Positions 20,509 to 29,763 of a stretch of 64,000 nt of DNA are shown here, one piece after another. This DNA comes from SHZI01 sp964417725 (GTDB taxonomy: Bacteria; Pseudomonadota; Gammaproteobacteria; Steroidobacterales; GCA-2729495). The first letter of the stretch is position 1. The number at the start of each line of letters is the position of its first letter. The notes under the pieces were generated by a model. It saw only the letters and a program-made list of their open reading frames with translations. It ran no database searches and was not told the origin of the DNA. The translations under genes and the position numbers were made by a program. The DNA lies in NCBI GenBank assembly GCA_964417725.1, contig CAYQIV010000001.1, positions 124,001 through 188,000 of the forward strand. Direction: 5' to 3'.

Positions 20509-22536
20509 ATGCCCGAACAGCGAAACATTCTCGTCACCAGCGCCCTGCCCTACGCCAACGGCTCGATCCACATCGGGCACCTCGTCGAGTACGTGCAGAC
20601 CGACATCTGGGTGCGTTTCCAGCGCCTGCGCGGCCACCATGTCACCTATGTGTGCGCCAGCGATGCCCACGGCACGCCGATCATGCTCAAGGCGCGCGAA
20701 CTCGGCATCGCCCCCGAGGTGCTGGTCGAGCGCTTCCGCACCGAACACCAGCACGACTTCGCCCGCTTCCACGTCGACTTCGACAACTACCACTCGACCC
20801 ACTCCGAGGAAAACCGCCGGCTGGTGGTCGAGCTGTTTCAGCGTCTGGACCAAAAGGGTCTCATCGAGCGGCGTGCCATCATGCAGGCCTACGACGCGGC
20901 CGAGGGCATGTTCCTGCCGGACCGTTTCGTGCGGGGCACCTGCCCGGTTTGCCAGGCGCCCGACCAGTACGGCGACAGTTGCGAGCAGTGCGGCGCCACC
21001 TATGCACCCGCGGAACTGATCGAGCCCCGTTCGGTGCTGTCGAACACGACGCCGGTGCAGAAGGAATCCACCCACCTGTTTTTCCGCCTCGGCGTCTTCG
21101 AGGACAGCCTGCGCCGCTGGCACGCCGCGGGCCACGTCGATGCCGGGGTGACCCGCAAGCTCGCCGAGTGGTTCGATGCCGGACTCAGGGACTGGGACAT
21201 CTCGCGCGATGGGCCCTACTTCGGCTTCCACATTCCCGGCACCGACGACAAGTATTTCTACGTCTGGCTCGATGCCCCGGTCGGCTACATCGCCAGCTTT
21301 GCCCACCTGTGCGACAGCCCCGCCGGGCGCGAACGCGGCCTGCGCGTCGCCGACTACTGGCAGCCCGGCTCGACGGCCGAGCTCCATCATTTCATCGGCA
21401 AGGACATCCTGTACTTCCACACGCTGTTCTGGCCGGCGCTGCTCGAGGCCGGCGGCTTTCGCCTGCCGACAGCGGTCCATGTCCACGGCTTCCTCACGGT
21501 CAATGGCCAGAAGATGTCGAAATCGCGCGGCACCTTCATTTCCGCGGCGAGCTACCTCGACCACCTCGACCCGGAATACCTGCGCTACTACTACGCGGTC
21601 AAACTCGGGCCAGGCCTCGACGACATCGACCTCAACCTCGATGATTTCGTCACCCGCATCAATGCCGACCTCGTCGGCAAGTTCGTCAACCTCGCGAGCC
21701 GCTGCGCCGGCTTCATCCACCGGCTGGCCGATGGCCAACTGGCGGAACAGCTCGACGCACCGGCGCTGCAGGCAGCGGCCGTCGCGGCCGGCGAGCGCAT
21801 CGCACAGCGCTACGAGGCGCGCGAGTACGGCAAGGCGATGCGCGAGGTCATGGCGCTGGCCGACCAGGCCAACCGCTACATCGACGAGCGCAAGCCGTGG
21901 GTCCTGGCGCGCGACGCGGTGCGCCACGGCGAAGTCCAGGCCATCTGCACCCAGGGCATCAACCTGTTCCGCCTGATGCTCATCTACCTCAAGCCCGTGC
22001 TGCCGCGGCTTGCCGCCGCCGGCGAGGACTTCCTCGGCAGCGGCGCGCTCGACTGGGGCGACAGCCGACAGGTCCTGCTCGGCTGCCGCATCGGGACATT
22101 CCAGCCGCTCATGCAGCGCATCGACCCGGCAGCGGTCGAACGCGTGGTGGCCTCGTCCCGGCAAGGCCCCACGCCACCACCACCGACATCACCGCCGGCC
22201 GACGACACACCACCCGAGATCGGTCTCGCCGACTTCCAGAAGCTCGACCTGCGCATCGTCACCGTCATCGGTGCCGAAGCCGTCGCCGGCGCCGACAAGC
22301 TCGTGCGCCTGACACTCGACACGGGCTCTGGACAGCGCACCGTGCTGTCGGGGATCCGTGCCGCCTACACGCCCGACGACCTCATCGGCCGGCAACTGAT
22401 CCTGGTGGCGAACCTCAAGCCACGCAAGATGCGCTTCGGCGTCTCGGAAGGGATGGTGCTGGCGGCCAGCGACGGGCAAGGCCTGGTGCTCGTCGGCCCC
22501 GACAGCGGCGCCAGGCCGGGCATGCGGGTCAGCTGA
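20509..22536 (+). CDS. metG: Methionyl-tRNA synthetase (dimeric, with C-terminal tRNA-binding domain)
   Basis: The 675-residue class I synthetase charges tRNA-Met. The HIGH-type motif is in NGSIHIGHLVEY and the KMSKS motif in GQKMSKSRGTF. A zinc knuckle (CPVCQAPDQYGDSCEQCGA) lies near residues 145-163. The last roughly 110 residues form an EMAPII/Trbp111-like tRNA-binding domain (LADFQKLDLRIV...LVLVGP), separated by a Pro/Thr-rich linker. The stop overlaps the rnfA start by one base (TGATG), coupling it to the Rnf operon. Confidence 0.97.
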   Translation: MPEQRNILVTSALPYANGSIHIGHLVEYVQTDIWVRFQRLRGHHVTYVCASDAHGTPIMLKARELGIAPEVLVERFRTEHQHDFARFHVDFDNYHSTHSEENRRLVVELFQRLDQKGLIERRAIMQAYDAAEGMFLPDRFVRGTCPVCQAPDQYGDSCEQCGATYAPAELIEPRSVLSNTTPVQKESTHLFFRLGVFEDSLRRWHAAGHVDAGVTRKLAEWFDAGLRDWDISRDGPYFGFHIPGTDDKYFYVWLDAPVGYIASFAHLCDSPAGRERGLRVADYWQPGSTAELHHFIGKDILYFHTLFWPALLEAGGFRLPTAVHVHGFLTVNGQKMSKSRGTFISAASYLDHLDPEYLRYYYAVKLGPGLDDIDLNLDDFVTRINADLVGKFVNLASRCAGFIHRLADGQLAEQLDAPALQAAAVAAGERIAQRYEAREYGKAMREVMALADQANRYIDERKPWVLARDAVRHGEVQAICTQGINLFRLMLIYLKPVLPRLAAAGEDFLGSGALDWGDSRQVLLGCRIGTFQPLMQRIDPAAVERVVASSRQGPTPPPPTSPPADDTPPEIGLADFQKLDLRIVTVIGAEAVAGADKLVRLTLDTGSGQRTVLSGIRAAYTPDDLIGRQLILVANLKPRKMRFGVSEGMVLAASDGQGLVLVGPDSGARPGMRVS

Positions 22537-23117
22537 TGACCGAACTGCTGCTCATCGCCGTCGGTGCCGCGCTGGTCAACAACGTCGTGCTGGCGCGCTT
22601 CCTCGGCCTGTGCCCGGTGCTCGGCACCGGCAGGCGGCTCGACACCGCCGCGGGCATGGCACTGGCCACCACGGCGGTGCTGACGCTCAGCGCCGCGCTG
22701 GCCTGGCTCGTCGATCGCCAGGTGCTGGTGCCCCTCGACGCCGAATATCTGCGCATCACCCTGTTCATCGTCATCATCGCCGGCACGGTCCAGCTCGCCG
22801 GGATGATCATCCGGGCCACGAGCCCGATCCTCCACCGGGCGCTGGGCATGTACCTGCCGCTGATCACCACCAACTGCGCGGTGCTCGGCGTGGTGCTGCT
22901 CAACACGGCGGAGGCCAGTTCACTGGCCGGCGCCCTGGCGGCCGGCCTCGGCGCCGGTGCCGGGTTCAGCCTGGTGCTGGTGCTCTTCGCCGGACTCAAC
23001 GAACGCCTCGACCAGGCCGAGGTGCCCGGCCCCTTCCGCGGGGCAGGGGTTGCACTGGTCACGGCCGGCATCCTGTCGCTGGCCTTCCTCGGCTTTGCCG
23101 GGCTGGGGCGCGGCTGA
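22536..23117 (+). CDS. rnfA: Rnf electron transport complex subunit A
   Basis: A 193-residue membrane protein with about six transmembrane helices and the RnfA/NqrE signature ALVNNVVLARFLGLCPVLGT and PLITTNCAVLGVVL, each with a conserved cysteine. Rnf couples ferredoxin:NAD+ electron transfer to ion movement across the inner membrane; in E. coli the homologous Rsx also keeps SoxR reduced. It begins one base inside the metG stop, and rnfB follows after 57 bases. Confidence 0.95.
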   Translation: MTELLLIAVGAALVNNVVLARFLGLCPVLGTGRRLDTAAGMALATTAVLTLSAALAWLVDRQVLVPLDAEYLRITLFIVIIAGTVQLAGMIIRATSPILHRALGMYLPLITTNCAVLGVVLLNTAEASSLAGALAAGLGAGAGFSLVLVLFAGLNERLDQAEVPGPFRGAGVALVTAGILSLAFLGFAGLGRG

Positions 23118-23174
23118 CCGGGTCGCCCGGCACGCGCGCATGGGTACGGTGGCTGGCCACGACGGAACGACACG

Positions 23175-23699
23175 ATGATCACCGGGGTGCTGCTGCTGAC
23201 GATCGTCATCGCCGTGATCGGCCTGCTGCTGATGCTCGCCGACCGGCGCCTGGCCCACCGCGGCACGCGTGACCTCGAGCGGATCGAGGCCTTGCTGCCG
23301 CACACGCAGTGTGCGCAGTGCGGCTACCCCGGCTGTCGCCCCTATGCCGAGGCCCTGCTGGCCGGAGAAGCGGGCGTCAACCAGTGCCCGCCGGGCGGCG
23401 AGGCCACGGCACGCGCCCTCGCCGCGCTGCTCGGCGAGACAGCGGGCGGGCGCGTCACGCCGGCGCCACCGCCGGGCAGTGAGGTCGCCGTCATCGACGA
23501 GGGGCGCTGTGTCGGTTGCTTTCGCTGCCGCGAAGTCTGCCCGGTCGACGCCATCGTCGGCGGCCCGCGTTACCGGCACACGGTGATCGCTGCCGTGTGC
23601 ACCGGCTGCGCCCTGTGCATCCCGGCCTGCCCGGTCGACTGCATCACGCTGGTACCGAATGCCGATGCGCGCAGCCACCCGCAGGGGGTGCCGTCATGA
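23175..23699 (+). CDS. rnfB: Rnf electron transport complex subunit B
   Basis: A 174-residue protein with an N-terminal membrane anchor (VLLLTIVIAVIGLLLML), a [4Fe-4S] segment (CAQCGYPGCRPYAEAL...CPPGG) and a ferredoxin domain with CVGCFRCREVCP and CTGCALCIPACP. RnfB is the likely entry point for ferredoxin electrons. It overlaps rnfC by 4 bases (ATGA). The length fits the short RnfB of gammaproteobacteria. Confidence 0.95.
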   Translation: MITGVLLLTIVIAVIGLLLMLADRRLAHRGTRDLERIEALLPHTQCAQCGYPGCRPYAEALLAGEAGVNQCPPGGEATARALAALLGETAGGRVTPAPPPGSEVAVIDEGRCVGCFRCREVCPVDAIVGGPRYRHTVIAAVCTGCALCIPACPVDCITLVPNADARSHPQGVPS

Positions 23700-25204
23700 C
23701 GGACGGTACGGTCGCCTTCAACGCCCGCCCGGCGCGCCCGCCATGGGGATTGTGGCTGGTGGCGCGCAAGTCGCGTTCGACCGGCACGCCGATACGCATC
23801 GCGCCGCTGCCGCCACGCGTGGTCATCGACCTCGAGCACGGCACGCAGGCAGCCCCCGTGCTGCGGGTGGCCGTCGGCGACCACGTGCAGACCGGCCAAC
23901 CGCTCACGTCACCGGCCGATGCCGCTGACCCGTGCATCCATGCCAGCATCAGCGGGCGCGTCAGCGCCATTGCACCGTGCACCGTGGCCGGCCATGCCGG
24001 GCCGCGCCTGTGCGCCACGATCGACGGCGACGGGCAGGACAGCTGCTGGACACACCCGGAGGCTGGCGAAGACCCGGCCACCCTGCCTGCCGCGACCCTG
24101 CGCCGCTTGATCGGTGAAGGCGGTATCGTCGGCCTCGGCGGCGCGGGCTATTCCACGGCACGCAAACTCGCGGCCGGCACACCGGCCCTGCTGCTGGTCA
24201 ACGGCGCGGAATGCGAACCGTACATCAGCTGCGACGACATGCTGCTGCGCGAGCGGGCCGCGCGCGTGGTTGCCGGCAGCCGCCTGCTGCTCGCCGCGAG
24301 CGGCGCACAGCAGGGCGTGATCGCCGTCAAGTCCGACATGGACGCGGCACGGGTGGCACTCTGGCAGGCCATCGACGCCGCAGCCGACCCGCGCCTCGCC
24401 ATCACCGTCGTGACGGCCAAGTATCCGGTCGGCGGCGAACGCCAGCTCATCCAGCTTGTCACCGGGCGCGAAGTGCCCGCCGGCGGACTGCCCGCCGACA
24501 TCGGCTGCCTGTGCCAGAACGTCGCGACGGTGGCGGCTGTCGCCGACTGGCTCATCGACCGGCGCCCGCTGATCTCGCGCATCGTCACCGTCACCGGCGG
24601 TGGCATCAGCACGCCCTGCAACGTCGAGGCACGCATCGGCACACCGGCCGCAGCGCTGGTGGCGCTGGCCGGCGGCTACCGCAACGACCCGCAGCGGCTG
24701 GTCATGGGCGGCCCGATGATGGGCGTGGCGCTGCCCGATGACGAACTGCCGATCACGCCGACCACCAACTGTCTGCTGGCCCTGACAGCGGCCGAGATCG
24801 GCACACCGGTCGAGCCGCTGCCGTGCATCCGCTGCGGCGCCTGCGTCGAGGCCTGCCCGGCCGCCCTGCTGCCCCACGAGTTGTTCGGTGCGGCTCGTCA
24901 CGCGGATGGCAACGCACTGCATGCGCTGCACCTCGGCGCCTGCATCGAATGCGGGGCCTGCGACCAGGTTTGTCCGAGCCACCTGCCACTGACGCGTCGC
25001 TTCATCGACGCCAAAATACTGGTGGCACGACACGACGCCGCGGCCGCCCGCGCCGCCGAGGCGCGTCGGCGCCACACACAACGCAGCCGGCGACTTGAAG
25101 CCGAAGCCGAGGCCCAGGCGCGCGAACTCGACGCCCGCCTGCCCGCACATGACACGCTTGCGGCACTGCTCGACCGTGCCGCACGCAGCGATGGGGAAAA
25201 CTGA
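23696..25204 (+). CDS. rnfC: Rnf electron transport complex subunit C
   Basis: The 502-residue subunit has a flavin/NADH-binding core (VGLGGAGYSTARKL, LLVNGAECEPYISCDD) and two [4Fe-4S] motifs, CIRCGACVEACP and CIECGACDQVCP, in the last third. It is the peripheral subunit that reacts with NAD(H). The C-terminus carries a short Ala/Arg/Glu-rich helix (residues about 440-500), a much reduced version of the long repeats of enterobacterial RsxC. It overlaps rnfB by 4 bases; the start at 23696 is fixed by that junction. Confidence 0.95.
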   Translation: MTDGTVAFNARPARPPWGLWLVARKSRSTGTPIRIAPLPPRVVIDLEHGTQAAPVLRVAVGDHVQTGQPLTSPADAADPCIHASISGRVSAIAPCTVAGHAGPRLCATIDGDGQDSCWTHPEAGEDPATLPAATLRRLIGEGGIVGLGGAGYSTARKLAAGTPALLLVNGAECEPYISCDDMLLRERAARVVAGSRLLLAASGAQQGVIAVKSDMDAARVALWQAIDAAADPRLAITVVTAKYPVGGERQLIQLVTGREVPAGGLPADIGCLCQNVATVAAVADWLIDRRPLISRIVTVTGGGISTPCNVEARIGTPAAALVALAGGYRNDPQRLVMGGPMMGVALPDDELPITPTTNCLLALTAAEIGTPVEPLPCIRCGACVEACPAALLPHELFGAARHADGNALHALHLGACIECGACDQVCPSHLPLTRRFIDAKILVARHDAAAARAAEARRRHTQRSRRLEAEAEAQARELDARLPAHDTLAALLDRAARSDGEN

Positions 25205-26249
25205 GCCGGTGAAATTCCCCGTCACACCGGCCCCCCAGTGGCACACCCCGGTCGATACCGGCGCGATGATGCGCGCGGTGCTCTATGCCCTCCTGCCGGC
25301 GATCGCCGCCCACATCTGGTTCTACGGCATCGGCCTGCTGTGCAACCTCGTGGTGGCCAGCACGGTCGGCGTGCTGTGCGAAGCGAGCGCCTTGCGGTTG
25401 CGCAACCGCCCGCAGTTGCCGTTTCTTGCCGACGGCAGCACGCTCGTCACGGCCTGGCTCTATGCCCTGGCCCTGCCACCGCTGTGCCCCTGGTGGGTGA
25501 CGGCGATCGGCATGGTCTTCGCCATCCTGCTGGTCAAGCACGCCTATGGCGGACTGGGCTACAACGTTTTCAACCCGGCGATGGCCGGCTTCGTCTTCGT
25601 CCTGGTCTCGTTCCCGGAAGCCATGGCCGTGTGGCCCTCGCCGGATATCGCCGACATCGATTACCGCGCACCCGATTTGCGGACGATCCTGCATTACGTG
25701 GCCACGGGCAACTTCCCGGCCGACCTTGGTGTCGATGCCATCAGCCGCGCCACGGTGCTCGACATGACCAAGGAAGGCCTTGGCCAGATGCGCACCATGG
25801 ACGAGATCCGTACCCACCGCCTGTTCGGCGACTTCGGTGGCCAGGGCTGGGAGTGGATCGGCAACTTCACGGCCATCGGCGGGCTGGGTCTGCTGCTGGC
25901 TGGCGTGATCCGCTGGCAAACCCCGGCCGCCGTGCTCGGCGGCCTGCTGGTCCCGGCGACACTGTTCTGGATCATGGACCCCAACACCCACCCTTCGCCC
26001 GGCCTGCAGCTTTTCGGCGGCGGCGCGATCATCGGCGCCTTTTTCATCGCCACCGACCCCGTGTCCTCGCCCGTCGTGCCGCGGGCACGCGTGGTCTACG
26101 GCATCGGCATCGGTGTGCTCGCATGGCTGATCCGCAACTTCGGCAGCTATGCCGACGGCATCGCCTTTGGCGTCCTGTTGATGAATGCCGCCGCACCCCT
26201 GCTGGACCGCTGGTTCCGGCCGCAAAGCTACGGACAGACATCCCGATGA
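25191..26249 (+). CDS. rnfD: Rnf electron transport complex subunit D
   Basis: A roughly 352-residue polytopic membrane protein of the RnfD/NqrB family, with about nine or ten helices. Family segments are KHAYGGLGYNVFNPAMAGF and FFIATDPVSSP. The motif ISRATVLDMTK should hold the threonine that covalently binds FMN through phosphate. The start is uncertain: ATG 25191 overlaps rnfC by 14 bases, while GTG 25209 would give the more typical VKFPVTPAPQW beginning. It overlaps rnfG by 4 bases. Confidence 0.93.
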   Translation: MGKTEPVKFPVTPAPQWHTPVDTGAMMRAVLYALLPAIAAHIWFYGIGLLCNLVVASTVGVLCEASALRLRNRPQLPFLADGSTLVTAWLYALALPPLCPWWVTAIGMVFAILLVKHAYGGLGYNVFNPAMAGFVFVLVSFPEAMAVWPSPDIADIDYRAPDLRTILHYVATGNFPADLGVDAISRATVLDMTKEGLGQMRTMDEIRTHRLFGDFGGQGWEWIGNFTAIGGLGLLLAGVIRWQTPAAVLGGLLVPATLFWIMDPNTHPSPGLQLFGGGAIIGAFFIATDPVSSPVVPRARVVYGIGIGVLAWLIRNFGSYADGIAFGVLLMNAAAPLLDRWFRPQSYGQTSR

Positions 26250-26920
26250 CACCGGCACGACACGAACAGCCGCTGACCGATGCGACGCCGACACCGCGCA
26301 GCCGCCGTGCCGCACTCGGCGCACTGGTGCTGATGGCGGCAGTGGCCGGGCTGGTGATCGGGCTGGCACACACGCTGACCGCGGCGCGCATCGAGGACAA
26401 CATCGCACGCCAGACACTGGCGGCACTGTCGGCCGTGCTGCCGCCTGCGCTCTACGACAACGAACCACATCGCGACGTGATCCTGCGCCAGATACCCGTC
26501 ACGGCCCGCCCGCCCGTGGCTCTGCCGATCTACCGCGCCCGCCGCAGCGGCGAGCCGGTCGCCGCGGTGCTGACCCTCCAGGCACCCAACGGCTATGCCG
26601 GGCCGATACGCCTGCTGGTCGCGATGCACGTCGACGGCCATGTCATCGGCGTACGCGTCATCGAGCACCGCGAGACACCCGGCATCGGCGACGCCATCGA
26701 TCACCGGCGTTCGGCGTGGACCCAGCGCCTCAACGGCCTCGCCATCAGCATGCCGCCCTTCGCCTGGCGGCTGCGCAAGGATGACGGCGCCGTCGACCAG
26801 ATCAGTGGCGCGACGGTCTCCAGCCGGGCTGTGCTCAACGCAACGCGCGCCGCGGCGGAGTATTTCACCACCCACCGCCAGACGCTGTTCTCGGCGCCAG
26901 CCATGGAGCCGCGCCCATGA
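26246..26920 (+). CDS. rnfG: Rnf electron transport complex subunit G
   Basis: A 224-residue protein with one N-terminal transmembrane helix (LGALVLMAAVAGLVIGLA) and a periplasmic FMN-binding domain. The motif DQISGATVSSRAV contains the threonine (SGAT) to which FMN is covalently attached by ApbE. The segment GVRVIEHRETPGIGD is typical of RnfG. It overlaps both rnfD and rnfE by 4 bases. No apbE gene is in the window. Confidence 0.94.
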   Translation: MTPARHEQPLTDATPTPRSRRAALGALVLMAAVAGLVIGLAHTLTAARIEDNIARQTLAALSAVLPPALYDNEPHRDVILRQIPVTARPPVALPIYRARRSGEPVAAVLTLQAPNGYAGPIRLLVAMHVDGHVIGVRVIEHRETPGIGDAIDHRRSAWTQRLNGLAISMPPFAWRLRKDDGAVDQISGATVSSRAVLNATRAAAEYFTTHRQTLFSAPAMEPRP

Positions 26921-27588
26921 GCGCTGCGACACGCACCGACTACGCCGCCCTGCTGCGCGAAGGCCTCTGGTGGAACAATCCGGGGCTTGCCCAGTTGCTC
27001 GGCCTGTGCCCCCTGCTCGCCGTGTCGCGCACGCTCATCACCGGGCTGGCGCTCGGCCTGGCGACACTCGCGGTACTGGCCTCGACCAACGTGCTCCTGT
27101 CACTGCTGCGGCGCTGGATCGACCCGCGCGTCAGGCTGCCCGCCGGCATGCTGGTCATCGCCGCGTTCGTCACCGCCGTCGATCTCACCCTGCGTGCAGG
27201 GTGGTTTGAACTGCACGGCACCATCGGCCTGTTCGTGCCGCTGATCGTCACCAACTGCCTGATTCTGGCGCGCGCAGAGGCGTTCGCCCTGCGCCAGCCG
27301 GTGGGCGCCGCACTGATCGACGGCCTCGCCCACGGCACGGGATTTCTCGTCGTGCTGCTGCTCATGGGCACGATCCGTGAACTGCTGGCCCACGGCACCC
27401 TGCTGCGCGACGCACCGTTGCTGTTCGGCGCGCCGGCGCGGTCCTGGGTGCTCACCTTCCATGACGGCAACCTGCTCATCGCCGCATTGCCGCCCGGCGC
27501 CTTTTTCATCCTCGCCCTGCTGGTCGCCATCCGCAACCGCTGGCTGGCCGCACGGGCACCGGCACCACAGAAGGAACACGCGCCTTGA
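26917..27588 (+). CDS. rnfE: Rnf electron transport complex subunit E
   Basis: A 223-residue membrane protein of the RnfE/NqrD family, pseudo-symmetric with RnfA. Conserved segments are GLWWNNPGLAQLLGLCPLLAVS and FVPLIVTNCLILARAEAFA, each with the cysteine thought to share an intramembrane Fe-S centre. It overlaps rnfG by 4 bases and nth by one base. It completes the canonical order A-B-C-D-G-E. Confidence 0.95.
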   Translation: MSAATRTDYAALLREGLWWNNPGLAQLLGLCPLLAVSRTLITGLALGLATLAVLASTNVLLSLLRRWIDPRVRLPAGMLVIAAFVTAVDLTLRAGWFELHGTIGLFVPLIVTNCLILARAEAFALRQPVGAALIDGLAHGTGFLVVLLLMGTIRELLAHGTLLRDAPLLFGAPARSWVLTFHDGNLLIAALPPGAFFILALLVAIRNRWLAARAPAPQKEHAP

Positions 27589-28226
27589 TGACCCCCGCCC
27601 GCCGCGCCGCGATCTTCCGCCGACTCGCCAGGGAAATCCCCGCCCCCGCCACCGAACTGCGCCACCGGACGCCCTTCCAGCTGATGGTTGCGGTGATCCT
27701 CTCCGCCCAGGCCACCGACGTCAGCGTCAACAAGGCGACGAAGACGCTGTTCCCCATCGCCAGCACACCCGAGGCGCTGATCGCACTCGGTGAGCACGAA
27801 CTCAAGCGCCACATCCGCCACATCGGTCTGGCCAACACCAAGGCGCGCAACATCATCAGGACGTGCCAGCTGCTCATCGAGCGCCATGGCGGCGAGGTTC
27901 CGCAGGAACGCGCGGCACTCGAGGCCCTGCCCGGCATTGGCCGCAAGTCCGCCGGCATCATCCTCAACGTCGCCTTCGGCGAAGCGACGATCGCCGTCGA
28001 CACACACGTGTTCCGTCTCGCCAACCGCAGCGGGCTGGCGCCCGGCAAGACGCCGCGCGCCGTTGAGGAGGCACTCCTCGCGACAACGCCGGCACGTTAC
28101 CGCCGTCACGCGCACCACTGGCTGATCCTCCACGGCCGGCATGTCTGCAAGGCGCGGCGCCCGGAGTGCTGGCGCTGCATCATCGCCGACCTGTGCCTCT
28201 ACCCGGACAAGACACCGGCACCTTGA
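27588..28226 (+). CDS. nth: Endonuclease III
   Basis: The 212-residue DNA glycosylase/AP lyase removes oxidised pyrimidines. The helix-hairpin-helix and active site read LPGIGRKSAGIILNVAFGE with the catalytic lysine, then TIAVDTHVFRLANR with the catalytic aspartate. The C-terminal [4Fe-4S] motif is C-x6-C-x2-C-x5-C, ending in LCLYPDKTP. It starts at the last base of rnfE, reproducing the rnf-nth operon of many gammaproteobacteria. Confidence 0.96.
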   Translation: MTPARRAAIFRRLAREIPAPATELRHRTPFQLMVAVILSAQATDVSVNKATKTLFPIASTPEALIALGEHELKRHIRHIGLANTKARNIIRTCQLLIERHGGEVPQERAALEALPGIGRKSAGIILNVAFGEATIAVDTHVFRLANRSGLAPGKTPRAVEEALLATTPARYRRHAHHWLILHGRHVCKARRPECWRCIIADLCLYPDKTPAP

Positions 28227-28649
28227 ACCGCGGCGATTTTTTCCGGCTGATGGCGCAGCGCCAGGGCATGACGCCATTGTGAAGCTGACATGCGCCCTTG
28301 GGGTTGGGCTCCACGGCGATCGTCAAGCGGCATATCCCGGCGATCTGCCCCGATGGATGGGCTGGCTCGCGCAGCGCGAGTCGCCACGATGGCGGCATGC
28401 GCGCAAAACCGCCTTCACGCCTGCGGCCGCAGGGCGCCATTCATCACCTGGCGCTGCTGGTCAATAAGCCAAGTGAGCCAGATCCGTCACCTACGCCGCA
28501 CTGGGCTCGGGGATTATGTTGATTGGGAAGACAGTATCCAGAGTTTTCCAGGTAGCTCAGGAAGCTCAGTCGCGACAGCACACAATCGTTTCGGGTAGAC
28601 TGGCCTGCGCGCCTGCGGCATCGAGATTGGCATTCGTATCGGAGGGGAC
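28227..28649. other. Intergenic region after nth
   Basis: No convincing gene is visible in these 423 bases. A TTG-initiated 19-codon frame overlaps the nth stop (LNRGDFFRLMAQRQGMTPL) and could be a leftover N-terminus. GCGACA (28572-28577) and TAGACT (28596-28601), 18 bases apart, are a plausible promoter for the next gene. Composition becomes less GC-rich toward the right. Confidence 0.4.
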
Positions 28650-29237
28650 ATGACCAAGAAGTTTTCGCAATCAGTTTTAGCGATCACCTTGCTAGGTATG
28701 TACGGGGTATCGAGCGGGGCGACCGTACAATTCGCGGCCCCTGGTATTGTGGATGCCATCGACGGGCTGGTTGTGAACGGCGTGACGTACGATGTCGATT
28801 TCACGCTACTAACAACGAGCCAGGACTGGGCAAACACGTTGGATTTCACCAACCATTCCGATGCACTGGCCGCAGCAGAGGCGGTTGCATTGGTGTTGAC
28901 TGATGTGCAGGCGACCGCCGTTCGTATGTATTGGACTCCGCCCTACTATTTCCCTGATGATGTAACAAATGCGAGCACCTTTCATGGGACATATCTGGAC
29001 ACTCGTCTTCTGACGGTTCGAGTGACGAAGGAGGTGGGAACCACCTCATGGAGCGCGTCGACCATAGGCAACACCTCTGGCCCTCTCATCGGGAACGACA
29101 CCTACCCCCAGGCAATGGATTTCACTGTCGTTTCATCGGTGCCGCTTCCCGCCACGGTCTGGATGTTGGGCTCCGGGTTGGTTGCATTGTGCGGCATGTA
29201 CAAGCGTAGGCGTTTGGCCTGGCAAGGGCGGGCATAA
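28650..29237 (+). CDS. Secreted protein with VPLPA-type exosortase sorting signal
   Basis: A 195-residue protein with an N-terminal signal peptide (SVLAITLLGMYGVSSGA) and a C-terminal tripartite tail: VPLPATVWMLGSG, a hydrophobic stretch, then KRRRLAW. This is the VPLPA-CTERM variant of the PEP-CTERM sorting signal, processed by an exosortase at the inner membrane before the protein is released or anchored outside. The middle is unrecognised and rich in Thr, Val and Asp. A strong GGAGGGG ribosome binding site lies 3 bases upstream of the ATG. Its lower GC than its neighbours suggests recent acquisition. Confidence 0.82.
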   Translation: MTKKFSQSVLAITLLGMYGVSSGATVQFAAPGIVDAIDGLVVNGVTYDVDFTLLTTSQDWANTLDFTNHSDALAAAEAVALVLTDVQATAVRMYWTPPYYFPDDVTNASTFHGTYLDTRLLTVRVTKEVGTTSWSASTIGNTSGPLIGNDTYPQAMDFTVVSSVPLPATVWMLGSGLVALCGMYKRRRLAWQGRA

Positions 29238-29429
29238 ACGCCCCTTCCCATACTGGTCAATGGGTAATTCACAAGTGCCAGCGCACCACATGTGACAGAA
29301 CCCCACCTCCTCAACAACGCTTGCGCAAACTACCGAGCCAGGAGACCGTCTCCAAAGAATAATCAGCGCCATCGCCGTCAGCGGACCCGCTCCGGGGAGC
29401 CCTCGGCAACGCTTGATCCACTCGCCCCA

Positions 29430-29745
29430 GCCCAGCTCCAATGCCTGTTTGAGCAAAGCACGATCCAGCTCGCCGAGCATCCTCACCGAAGGAAGCGGGC
29501 CACCCGGGTCTTCGACGCTGGCGATGATCTTGGCCTTCCCTCCGCGGCGCTCACGCCGTTCGATGTCGATACAGAACACTCTTATCAACTGCTGCACTCA
29601 GCGATCACCCGATGTCGCTCCGCGGGGCTGCGCTCGACAGCGCCGGTGCTTCTCCCCCGACCCGCCGGCGTGACCTGAACGCGCAGGGTGCTGTGTGGGG
29701 CGAAGACACCGTGAAAGCGGGCAGATGCACACGCGGCTCCGCACC
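29430..29745 (-). pseudogene. IS91-family transposase remnant (C-terminal part)
   Basis: On the minus strand about 29,740-29,610 reads RFHGVFAPHSTLRVQVTPAG, the conserved tail region of IS91-type Y2 transposases. After a frameshift and stops near 29,595, the continuation QQLIRVFCIDIERRERRGGK...IIASVEDP follows; intact relatives read ...RVFxIDIExCxxCGGxxxIIAxIEDP. The zinc-binding cysteines are replaced by arginines. No element ends were found. It is a dead fragment. Sequence below about 29,500 continues open but is unrecognised. Confidence 0.7.
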
Positions 29746-29763
29746 GCATTACAATGACCACGC

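Noticed and set aside
29300..29430. Minus-strand LPGAGPLTAMAL resembling the IS110-family GIGP motif
   Set aside because: A single short match in a decayed region, no other IS110 blocks, and it lies in continuation of an IS91 fragment.
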